From Anaerotruncus sp. G3(2012) (GTDB taxonomy: Bacteria; Bacillota; Clostridia; Oscillospirales; Ruminococcaceae), in NCBI RefSeq assembly GCF_000403395.2, contig NZ_KE159676.1:243363-286655 (forward strand): 43,293 bases of DNA. The letters run 5' to 3'. This document shows positions 32,761 to 39,538 of this stretch, one piece after another (positions within the stretch are counted from its first letter, which is position 1; every line of letters begins with the position of its first letter). The notes under the pieces are model-generated. The model was not told the DNA's origin, searched no databases, and saw only the letters and a list, made by a program, of their open reading frames with translations. Position numbers and translations under genes: made by a program.

Positions 32761-32967
32761 GAAGCGAATCCTTGAAGCCTACGCCAAACAGAACGGTTTC
32801 CGCAATCTGAAATGGTACACGGACGACGGTTTCTCCGGCGCAAACTTCCAAAGACCCGGTTTTCAAGCCATGCTTGCGGACATTGAAGCGGGGCTTGTGG
32901 GAACGGTCATCGTAAAAGATATGTCGCGGTTAGGGCGAAACTATCTGCAAGTGGGAATGTACACAGA
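32761..32967 (+). pseudogene. Large serine recombinase, piece 2
   Basis: The frame KRILEAYAKQNGFRNLKWYT... through FSGANFQRPGFQAMLADIEA to VKDMSRLGRNYLQVGMYT continues piece 1. At the GA dinucleotide 32966-32967 it enters the left end of the 8.1-kb element. The next recombinase codons (DVIFPSLGCRF) are found after the matching GA at 41102-41103. Piece 2 is similar to, but clearly diverged from, the fragment at 15601-15765, so it is not a recent duplicate. Confidence 0.8.
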
Positions 32968-32999
32968 AACATTATGGACAAGGACACAAAAGGCAGACC

Positions 33000-33530
33000 A
33001 TGAAATGGGGCTGCTGACAACAAATAAAGGTTGAATATCCGGCACAGGGAAAGTGCGGGATATTCAGCCTTTTTGTTGTTTGTTGGGGTTTCCAAAGGGG
33101 CTTGCCCCTTGGCACACGACTTTGCTTGCAAAGTGTAGTGTGTTATACGCTCTGTCAGCGTTGCTGCGAAAATGGGATTGCCACCGGGAAAGGCAATAGC
33201 ATTTGGAGCGGCAGGAAAACAGGGCTGTGATTGCGTGACGTGGAGCCGCAAGCGCAAGACTGGTCTTATCAGCAGACAGGGCGTATATGGAACTTCCGTT
33301 CCACGCCGGACTATGAGACAAAGTGTCCCAAACGGATAGCCACACTCACAAAAAAGAAGACGGATTTTTCTCTCAAAATTGAAATGGGCAGGAAAGCCAT
33401 TTTAGGGCTTTCCCGCCTTGACTACCCATCAGCAAAGACAGGCGGGACTGTCAGCGGCGGCGCATTTATGCGCCGTTCATCTTGACCGTTGACTGGCTCG
33501 CCTGGCTTTGCTATTTCCCCGATAGATTAG
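33000..33530. other. Left end region of the 8.1-kb element: terminator, repeats, cargo boundary
   Basis: No gene is firmly supported. A hairpin with T-tail (GGTTGAATATCC, 33029-33040, against GGGATATTCAGCC, 33057-33069) can stop read-in from outside. A palindrome CCAAAGGGGC-TT-GCCCCTTGG follows at about 33091-33112, close to the type of repeats seen before mobC at 25.4 kb. An ORF at 33231-33485 encodes 84 residues without ribosome site or family and is probably chance. The region ends with the cargo-boundary block (33431-33495). Confidence 0.5.
33431..33495 (-). repeat. Cargo-boundary sequence, copy 2
   Basis: On the minus strand it starts CAGTCAACGGTCAAGAT, runs through a GGCGC-type hairpin with GCGCC, and ends CTGACAGTCCCGCCTGTCTT. 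This is the counterpart of 24119-24180. Here too it abuts the 3' end of a cargo lipoprotein gene, about 40 bases from its stop. Confidence 0.6.
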
Positions 33531-33534
33531 GAAA

Positions 33535-33981
33535 TTATTTGAGTGGCTTTTCACGTTCTTGAACATAATCATTTTCAAAGCTAATAGAAATTATTGTATT
33601 TTTTATTCCTGTCCCTGTAAAACATACAGCATATTCGTCATCCTTTTTTAGATTGTCCAGTGAAATGGAAAAAGTAGTTAATTCAACTGCTCCGTCCCAT
33701 GTATTACTCCATAAAATCTCATTTGTTTTATTGTTCTTGATTTCTAAAATTCCTTTTTCTCCATCCATTTCCAATTCACATTTTGCTGTCACATTCTCTA
33801 AATCATTTGATACACAAAATAGCTTTTCATTGATAAATGGTTCTGTATCATCATAATTTTCATTTAATTGCATTTCGATTTTTACACCATCTGCGGTATT
33901 GGCATTGGCTATGGAACTTTTGCATGATGTTAAGGCCGCCATACTAATAAGTGCAATACATAAAACAAGAATTTTCTTCAT
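33535..33981 (-). CDS. Lipoprotein of unknown function
   Basis: A 148-residue lipoprotein: MKKILVLCIALISMAALTSC with the lipobox LTSC (Cys 20), followed by a beta-rich domain (VTAKCELEMDGEKGILEIKN, then FSISLDNLKKDDEYAVCF). I recognise no family. AGGTATTT-type sequence gives a usable ribosome site. It is the left-most cargo gene of the 8.1-kb element and is transcribed toward its left end, with the HTH regulator 33 bases upstream in the same direction. Confidence 0.65.
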   Translation of the reverse strand: MKKILVLCIALISMAALTSCKSSIANANTADGVKIEMQLNENYDDTEPFINEKLFCVSNDLENVTAKCELEMDGEKGILEIKNNKTNEILWSNTWDGAVELTTFSISLDNLKKDDEYAVCFTGTGIKNTIISISFENDYVQEREKPLK

Positions 33982-34014
33982 AAATACCTCCGCATACTTT
34001 GGTTTTCTGCTCTT

Positions 34015-34815
34015 TTATTTTCTCCCCCGCTGTGGGGTTGGATTTTTCAGCAAGTCCGATTTCTCCGCAATCTTTTTCAGCCACTTCTTTTCTTCTTCTG
34101 ACAGCTTCTTCAAATTCAATTTGAGCTGTTTGCAGATAAAAGCCATAGATGCTTGCTCCATGTCATCGTCCTCGCTGGCGGCTTCGTCTGCGGCCTGCAA
34201 CAATCCTTTCAGCGGGTTATCCTCCGGGACGCTGAAAAAATCGTCCTTGTGGGTTTCCCGCAGGTCAAATGCTATATTGTTTATGTCCTGCTGTATCACA
34301 TAGCGGCAAAAGCTGTCATCGTCAATATGGGCGGCGATAAGCTGTCTTAACTGCGGGTCGGTCAAGCCGGAATTATGTTGCTTCATAATGGTTGCGCTCA
34401 TAGCGTCCACAATGGCGTTTGCGCCCTGCACCTGCTTCCCGGCAATTCCATTCACATAAATTTCAAGGTCAGCCATCAGCCGGGGAAAATCCGGGTGCAC
34501 CGCCAGTTCACACAAGAGGGAATTGTCTACCAACCCACTTTTCAATAGTTCAATCATATCATCACTCAAACACAGGTCTGCAAGATCGGCGTTTGGGTAA
34601 TTTTTTGTTTCGGACAGCCCCAGCAGATAGTCGGCAGTCACGCGGTAAAATTTCGCCAGTTTGATAAGAGCATAGTGGCTGATATCCTTGAAGTCATCCG
34701 CTTCATAACTGCCCAGCGCAGACTTGGAGAGGTGCGTTTGCTCCGCAAGCTGTTCCAGTGTCAAGCCACGCTCCACACGCAGGTCTTTTAAGCGTTCTTG
34801 TGTGGATAGTTCCAT
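34015..34815 (-). CDS. XRE-type helix-turn-helix regulator
   Basis: A 266-residue regulator. The Cro/C1-type HTH is at residues 6-65 (ERLKDLRVERGLTLEQLAEQ, THLSKSALGSYE, then KFYRVTADYLLGLSET). The C-terminal 200 residues are helical and acidic in the middle (AADEAASEDDDMEQ), with no recognised enzyme fold and no peptidase HExxH motif. ATG 34815 is preceded by AAGGAGGGAG. Regulators of this build are frequent in cargo of gut elements and may control element transfer; the target is unknown. Confidence 0.8.
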   Translation of the reverse strand: MELSTQERLKDLRVERGLTLEQLAEQTHLSKSALGSYEADDFKDISHYALIKLAKFYRVTADYLLGLSETKNYPNADLADLCLSDDMIELLKSGLVDNSLLCELAVHPDFPRLMADLEIYVNGIAGKQVQGANAIVDAMSATIMKQHNSGLTDPQLRQLIAAHIDDDSFCRYVIQQDINNIAFDLRETHKDDFFSVPEDNPLKGLLQAADEAASEDDDMEQASMAFICKQLKLNLKKLSEEEKKWLKKIAEKSDLLKNPTPQRGRK

Positions 34816-34874
34816 GCTCTCCCTCCTTGTCCACTCTATAAAATAGGAAGTTGTTACATTGTGGGGTATGTTTA

Positions 34875-35381
34875 TTATACATGTTTTGTTGTTTTTACTC
34901 TTGATTGTGTAATTTCTTCAAATAGTTGTTTTTCGTTTAGGTCTTTAAAAACTCTTTTTGGAATTAACGTATATATTCGTGGTGCTTGAATTAAATAATA
35001 AAAATCATGGCTTTCCCATAGTGCAGAGTAAATATCCCACTTCATTTCTGATTCAATGCTTTGTGTTTTAAATTTAATTGTTTCTTTTGAGAATACCAGC
35101 GTATATTCCTCATGATATTTTGCAGTTTGCTTGAATTTCAGTATAGGCATTAGAATATATAAATAGCTTCCCAATGCAGTTACAACAATTACCAATCCAA
35201 ATATTAAAATACTAAATATGCTAAAAGAGGTGAACAGCATATAAACTACCGACAGCAGCAAAAATACAGTGACTAAAGCAATATCATATTTATGTATAAT
35301 TTTACTAGAAATTAAATATTGCCTTTCTGCTCTTATATATTCACTTTGAGTATATTGAAATCTTAATTCTACTGTTTCCAA
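34875..35381 (-). CDS. YcxB-like membrane protein
   Basis: A 168-residue protein with two adjacent transmembrane helices (IALVTVFLLLSVVYMLFTSF and IFGLVIVVTALGSYLYILMP) and a soluble C-terminal domain carrying the YcxB-like pattern EEYTLVFSKETIKFKT...WDIYSALWESHDFYYLI...IPKRVF. The family is widespread in Firmicutes with no known activity. The low GC content matches its neighbours to 36.8 kb and contrasts with the mobilization genes. It lies 49 bases downstream of the DUF6194-like gene on the same strand. Confidence 0.7.
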   Translation of the reverse strand: METVELRFQYTQSEYIRAERQYLISSKIIHKYDIALVTVFLLLSVVYMLFTSFSIFSILIFGLVIVVTALGSYLYILMPILKFKQTAKYHEEYTLVFSKETIKFKTQSIESEMKWDIYSALWESHDFYYLIQAPRIYTLIPKRVFKDLNEKQLFEEITQSRVKTTKHV

Positions 35382-35430
35382 AAGTATACCTCCATTCGTT
35401 GTATAAATAATCTTTGTTACAACTTCGGAT

Positions 35431-35880
35431 TTATACTTTTCTTTTCTTAAATTTTTCTACGGCATATTCATAAGCTTCTTGAATAAATGGTTTTAATTTT
35501 TCAAAGGTTTTATCTGACGGATTTAATACAGAAATCCAGCCCATCCAAGCATATACAGGATGTGGAATTATCTTATTTAATTCTGTGAAATCATAATTCA
35601 TACTTACTATTTCTCCCGCACTTGGTCTTTTAGGTACATCACTAAATAATTCTATAAAAGTTTTTTTGCGAATTCCTAAATTAACTCTGTATACATTTTC
35701 TCTATCCAAATTTGAGCCGTTGTCATTATCTCCATCTTTTTCTTTTATTGTAAGTATATACACGCCTCTTTTTAAAACATGATTGGGATTATAAAATATT
35801 CCCTTTTCTCCCCAGCTATCTACCAAAACTGTATCTTTTAAATTTTTAAGACAATACTTTAATATTTCTTCTGGTTTCAT
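35431..35880 (-). CDS. DUF6194-family protein
   Basis: A 149-residue soluble protein. Landmarks are GEKGIFYNPNHVLKRGVYIL, TIKEKDGDNDNGSNLDR, VYRVNLGIRKKTF, and HPVYAWMGWISVLNPSDKTF, which match the DUF6194 group of Bacilli and Clostridia. The function is unknown. I prefer ATG 35880 (MKPEEILKY), which has AAAGG 6 bases upstream, over the in-frame start at 35895. It lies between the AraC-type regulator and the YcxB-like gene, all three reading leftward. Confidence 0.7.
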   Translation of the reverse strand: MKPEEILKYCLKNLKDTVLVDSWGEKGIFYNPNHVLKRGVYILTIKEKDGDNDNGSNLDRENVYRVNLGIRKKTFIELFSDVPKRPSAGEIVSMNYDFTELNKIIPHPVYAWMGWISVLNPSDKTFEKLKPFIQEAYEYAVEKFKKRKV

Positions 35881-35939
35881 ATTTTTACCTTTCAAATTCT
35901 AATTCATCATGCTCTATACGAACTGGAATTTATAGCTAT

Positions 35940-36839
35940 TCAAGCCGTTAGTATTACTGGAACAGCTATCCTTGCTCCCGTACTTGTATCTGCACCGAAG
36001 TTAAAACTTGGGGCTATATCATATGCGAATTTATAACCATATACCGCAGGATTGTATTTTCCTATCGCTGCATATGTGATTTCAATCGCCTTACAGAAGT
36101 CCTCTTCATTCTCGTATGGTTCACTTTGAAAATAAAGCATGATACATTCTGGAAGTTCCACTGTTTTATATGTTTCTGGAAGTTCTTTATCATAATCTAA
36201 TGGCACTTCAACGCCTGCTGCTATCTTTGAAAAACCATTTTCGACTAATTTGTCTGGTAATTCAATCAAAGCAGCAGGTTCAAATTTTTCTGGAATACTA
36301 TTTAGCAGACCTTCCCATTCACAGCCAACTTCTTCGCAATACGAAAAATAATCTTGTGCATGGTGTGACGGGAGATAAATCAACTTCCTTTTTTCACGTT
36401 CTTTAACAGTAATCATACAAAAACTTAAATCATTACCCATAAATAATTCCTCCTTATTTTTAAACAAAGCATAATAGTGACTAATCGGATATTGTATGAA
36501 TAATGGAATAGCAATCTTTTTTTCACGATATACAGAGGGATTGATATGAAATTTTTTATAAAAGGAACGCGAAAATCCCTCGTGCGTTTTATAATGGCTG
36601 TTCAATGCGACTTCCAAAATTGTTTTTTTTGTATTCAATAATTCATTTGCGCTATCCGTTAAACAAACTGCACTAACATATTCTTGTAATGTTTTGTTCA
36701 GATACTTCTTGAAAATTCTGTCAACTTGTCGCCTTGAATACCCAATCTTAGAACAGATATCATTTATATTGAAATTAGCATCTTTATGATGTATGCGTAT
36801 ATAGTCCTGTATTTTCTGTACCGTTTCTATTTCTCTCAT
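35940..36839 (-). CDS. AraC-family regulator with GyrI-like C-terminal domain
   Basis: A 299-residue regulator. The AraC-type double HTH is at residues 1-100 (FNINDICSKIGYSRRQVDRI, then ILEVALNSHYKTHEGFSRSF and FYKKFHINPSVYR). The remaining 180 residues form a GyrI/BmrR-like ligand domain (KLIYLPSHHAQDYF, SKIAAGVEVPLDY, LPECIMLYFQSEPYENEEDF). This N-terminal HTH plus effector-domain build is like Rob/TetD-type regulators that sense small molecules. The upstream spacer contains GACAAA-TTGTCA-TTTGTC (36898-36915), a candidate operator. It probably regulates the two downstream cargo genes or itself. Confidence 0.82.
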   Translation of the reverse strand: MREIETVQKIQDYIRIHHKDANFNINDICSKIGYSRRQVDRIFKKYLNKTLQEYVSAVCLTDSANELLNTKKTILEVALNSHYKTHEGFSRSFYKKFHINPSVYREKKIAIPLFIQYPISHYYALFKNKEELFMGNDLSFCMITVKEREKRKLIYLPSHHAQDYFSYCEEVGCEWEGLLNSIPEKFEPAALIELPDKLVENGFSKIAAGVEVPLDYDKELPETYKTVELPECIMLYFQSEPYENEEDFCKAIEITYAAIGKYNPAVYGYKFAYDIAPSFNFGADTSTGARIAVPVILTA

Positions 36840-37210
36840 TCAATCATACCCACCTCTAATATACATAATTAACAACGTGCTTATCTTGATTTATTTAGAC
36901 AAATTGTCATTTGTCGCTTTGCTGTTTCCATTCTACCACAATTCCGAGAGCGTGGAAATAGAAAGTTTTCCGGGCTGATTTCCGACATTATGGATATACG
37001 GGACGGGCGGTCATTTAGGTGTAGACTTATCTTAGTTCATCGATGAGCCGCACCTTGAAAACAGAATGACCGTTCGAAAGGCGTTTCCCGGCAGGGGAAG
37101 CAACGCAAGGAGCCAGTTTCGGGACAACTTGTCCCGAAGTCCGGGGAGCGTGCCAACGTCGGAAAACCTTTCGGAGAGAACGGCAGCGAAAAAGCAAATG
37201 GAGGAAACGC
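36840..37210. other. Divergent spacer with palindromes, possible MobV-element oriT
   Basis: A 370-base stretch with no supported gene. An inverted repeat GACAAA...TTTGTC (36898-36915) lies near the AraC-type gene. A perfect 10-base palindrome, TTCGGGACAA-C-TTGTCCCGAA, lies at 37118-37138, followed by GTCCGGGGAGCGTGCC. The latter sits about 70 bases before the Cys-rich VLP gene, at the start of the mobilization genes, so it could be the oriT or a regulatory site. I cannot match it to a known nic sequence. Confidence 0.4.
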
Positions 37211-37624
37211 ATGAGAGATAATCCATATAAACGACTGCCACCCATAGAGCGCAGACCGGACGGTTCCCTCTACTGCATGAACCCGGCGCAGAGGAAACAG
37301 GCAAACGCCCTTATCCGGCGGGAGTGCTGTAATTGTGAAAACGGGGCTTGTATCGCCCTTGGCGACTGGGACAGCCACACCTGCCCGCAGATGATTTCTT
37401 TCTCGGTCTGCTGCAAGTGGTTCCGTTGGGCGGTCTTACCACTTATGGGGACGCTGGAAGCGGCGATTTACCGGAATAAGGATCTGAAACGCTGTGAGGT
37501 CTGCGGCGGTGTGTTCGTCCCAAAATCCAACCGAGGGAAATACTGCCCGGACTGTGCCGCCAGAGTTCACAGGCGGCAGAAAACAGAAAGTGAACGGAAA
37601 AGGAGGTCGAGCGTGGACAGTTAG
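37211..37624 (+). CDS. Cysteine-rich VLP domain protein, copy 2
   Basis: A 137-residue homologue of the protein at 28090: RRECCNCENGACIALGD, then CCKWFRWAVLPLMGTLEAAI with the VLP-type motif, and CEVCGGVFVPKSNRGKYCPD, a CxxC...CxxC zinc-ribbon pattern, followed by a basic tail. The order VLP protein then RepA is the same as in the other module. GGAGG precedes the ATG. A role in replication or DNA binding is an inference from context only. Confidence 0.8.
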   Translation: MRDNPYKRLPPIERRPDGSLYCMNPAQRKQANALIRRECCNCENGACIALGDWDSHTCPQMISFSVCCKWFRWAVLPLMGTLEAAIYRNKDLKRCEVCGGVFVPKSNRGKYCPDCAARVHRRQKTESERKRRSSVDS

Positions 37625-37735
37625 GGGCTGAAAAGTCCTTGATTTATAAAGCGTTCAGAGGGCAGAACCGGAAGAAGTGGTATAAAGTATCGCCCTCCCC
37701 TGAAAATGCCTTTCTAACCGTCCACAAAGCATACT

Positions 37736-38131
37736 ATGACAAGCATGATTTATATTCATCAGCCAGGAAAGGCGTCCAGCTTCACCCGGCTCCCCAATTT
37801 TCTCTTTGAAGCGCCCACATTCCAGCCCTTATCCAACGAAGCAAAGCTGCTGTATGCCTTTATCCTGCGGCGGGCGGAGTTATCCCGGAAAAACGGGTGG
37901 GCGGACGAGTACGGTCGCATTTACCTGTATTATCCCATTTGCGAGGTGGTTGCCCTGCTCCATTGTGGGCGGCAAAAAGCAGTCAACACCTTGCGAGAGT
38001 TGCAGTATGCGGAGTTGATTGACATTAAGAAACAGGGCTGCGGAAAACCCAATCGCATTTATCCAAAATCTTATGAAGCGGTTTCAAACACCGACTTTAA
38101 GAAATCCGATTATGGTACGCGGTCGAATTGA
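37736..38131 (+). CDS. RepA_N-type replication initiator (short form)
   Basis: A 131-residue protein made of the RepA_N winged-helix domain only: FTRLPNFLFEAPTFQPLSNE, LLYAFILRRAELSRKNGWAD, YLYYPICEVVALLHCGRQKA, then KQGCGKPNRIYPKSYE. It lacks the long C-terminal part seen in the 28586 gene, so it is either a minimal initiator or a truncated one. The frame ends cleanly with no homologous tail downstream. There is no strong ribosome site at ATG 37736. It precedes the MobV relaxase gene. Confidence 0.75.
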   Translation: MTSMIYIHQPGKASSFTRLPNFLFEAPTFQPLSNEAKLLYAFILRRAELSRKNGWADEYGRIYLYYPICEVVALLHCGRQKAVNTLRELQYAELIDIKKQGCGKPNRIYPKSYEAVSNTDFKKSDYGTRSN

Positions 38132-38304
38132 AAACCGTACTCGACAAGTACGATAATCAATCCTCTTGAAGTACGGAAACTGGACGGTATATAGAAATAC
38201 AAAGATTAAAACGATTGATTTATATCTATTTCATTCCTATCCTATCAGAGATAATTTTGGCGGGGAAACCCGCTGGAAAGGAAGGGAACGGGGAAAGGAG
38301 TTTC

Positions 38305-39246
38305 ATGGCACAGCACGCAATTTTGCGGTTTGAAAAGCACAAGGGCAACCCGGCAAGACCGCTGGAAGCCCATCACGAACGGCAAAAGGAACAGTACGCC
38401 AGCAATCCCGACATTGACACCAGCCGGAGCAAGTACAACTTCCATATCATTAAGCCAGAGGGTAGATACTACCACTTTATCCAGAACCGCATTGAACAGG
38501 CAGGGTGTCGCACCCGCAAGGACAGCACCCGGTTTGTAGATACGCTGATTACCGCCAGCCCGGAGTTTTTTAAGAAGAAGTCCCCAAAGGAAATTCAAGC
38601 GTTTTTCCAGCGAGCGGCGGACTTCCTCATTGAAAGAGTGGGCAAAGAAAATATCGTGTCGGCGGTGGTTCACATGGACGAGAAAACGCCACACCTGCAT
38701 TTGACCTTTGTTCCGCTGACACAGGACAACCGCCTGTGCGCCAAAGAGATTTTAGGCAACCGGGCGAATTTGACAAAATGGCAGGACGATTTTCACGCCT
38801 ACATGGTGGAGAAATACACAGATTTGGAGCGTGGGGAAAGCGCCAGCAAGACGGGCAGGAAGCATATCCCCACCCGGCTGTTCAAACAGGCGGTTTCCCT
38901 CTCCAAACAGGCAAGAGCCATTGAAGTCACCCTTGACAGCATTAACCCACTGAACGCCGGAAAGAAGAAAGAGGAAGCCCTCGCTATGCTGAAAAAATGG
39001 TTCCCGCAGATGGACAACTTCTCCGGGCAACTGAAAAAGTACAAGGTCACAATCAATGGCCTTTTGGAAGAAAATCAGCAGTTGGAAGCCAGAGCCAAAG
39101 CCAGCGAAAGCGGCAAAATGCAAGACCGTATGGAACGGGCGAAGTTAGAAAGCGAACTGCACAATATCCAAAGACTGGTTGAGCGTATCCCGCCGGAGGT
39201 GCTGGCAGAACTGAAACGGCAGCAGCATTGCAGAAAGGAAAGGTGA
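38305..39246 (+). CDS. MobV-family relaxase (Mob_Pre)
   Basis: A 313-residue plasmid recombination/mobilization protein. The N-terminus AILRFEKHKGNPARPLEAHH is typical of MobV/Pre. The metal-binding motif is HMDEKTPHLHLTFVPL (about 123-138), in which the HxH pair should hold the metal. The C-terminus is a coiled coil (KVTINGLLEENQQLEARAKA) for dimerisation. ATG 38305 has AAAGGAG 7 bases upstream; the longer frame start at 38215 is not supported. It should nick an oriT on this 8.1-kb element and lets the element be mobilized by a helper. It is the third relaxase class in the window. Confidence 0.88.
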   Translation: MAQHAILRFEKHKGNPARPLEAHHERQKEQYASNPDIDTSRSKYNFHIIKPEGRYYHFIQNRIEQAGCRTRKDSTRFVDTLITASPEFFKKKSPKEIQAFFQRAADFLIERVGKENIVSAVVHMDEKTPHLHLTFVPLTQDNRLCAKEILGNRANLTKWQDDFHAYMVEKYTDLERGESASKTGRKHIPTRLFKQAVSLSKQARAIEVTLDSINPLNAGKKKEEALAMLKKWFPQMDNFSGQLKKYKVTINGLLEENQQLEARAKASESGKMQDRMERAKLESELHNIQRLVERIPPEVLAELKRQQHCRKER

Positions 39247-39250
39247 TTTT

Positions 39251-39445
39251 ATAAGTAACAGTATCAGATACAAGAAAGAAACCGAAATCGTGACTTTTCA
39301 GGGAAAGGAAATCACGCTGGAAAATCTCTCCCCAATATTCACGCCGGAGCAGGAAGCGGAGAAACGCCGGGAGCTGGAACAGCAGCTTTATGAGGTGTTC
39401 CGCAAGTACGCCGACAAGCGGCAGAACGAGGAAGCCGGGGCGTAA
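39251..39445 (+). CDS. Small protein between relaxase and recombinase, apparent ATA start
   Basis: An ORF of 64 codons plus stop, reading SNSIRYKKETEIVTFQGKEI...LSPIFTPEQEAEKRRELEQQ and ending in a charged helix, lies directly after the relaxase stop. Its coding look (phase, codon use like neighbours, long amphipathic helix) is good, but the codon where translation should begin is ATA (39251), after AAAGGTGA. The next in-frame start-like codon is GTG 39290, which would drop 13 residues. It resembles small proteins that precede recombinase genes in related elements; excisionase-like or regulatory roles are possible but unproven. Confidence 0.5.
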   Translation: MSNSIRYKKETEIVTFQGKEITLENLSPIFTPEQEAEKRRELEQQLYEVFRKYADKRQNEEAGA

Positions 39446-39463
39446 GGTTTTCCGAAGCCATCG

Positions 39464-39492
39464 TTGATTTGCGGGGCTGCTGGCGGTATAAT
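39464..39492 (+). promoter_or_regulatory. Strong sigma-A promoter of the intact recombinase
   Basis: TTGATT (39464-39469), a 17-base spacer and a perfect TATAAT (39487-39492) lie 47 bases upstream of the recombinase ATG. This is the best promoter match in the window. The 5' leader it produces contains a hairpin covering the ribosome site. Confidence 0.7.
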
Positions 39493-39505
39493 GAAACTGT
39501 CAGTA

Positions 39506-39532
39506 GCTCCGTTTCTTTTTTAGAAAAGGAGC
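39506..39532 (+). promoter_or_regulatory. Hairpin sequestering the recombinase ribosome-binding site
   Basis: GCTCCGTTTCT (39506-39516) pairs with AGAAAAGGAGC (39522-39532), 10 of 11 positions, across a 5-base T-rich loop. The right arm contains the Shine-Dalgarno AAGGAG, 7 bases before ATG 39539. When folded, the ribosome site is hidden, so translation should be low unless the hairpin is opened or translation is coupled. Confidence 0.6.
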
Positions 39533-39538
39533 GACAAT

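Noticed and set aside
15601-32967. Recent duplication of 17 kb or a pair of transposon ends
   Set aside because: The two recombinase fragments differ at many positions and the DNA beyond them is unrelated on both sides, so they are separate homologues, not a fresh duplication or terminal repeat.
33231-33485. 84-residue ORF near the left end of the 8.1-kb element
   Set aside because: There is no ribosome site, no recognised family and no coupling to neighbours. Similar sequence could be conserved non-coding element DNA, so it is not called as a gene.
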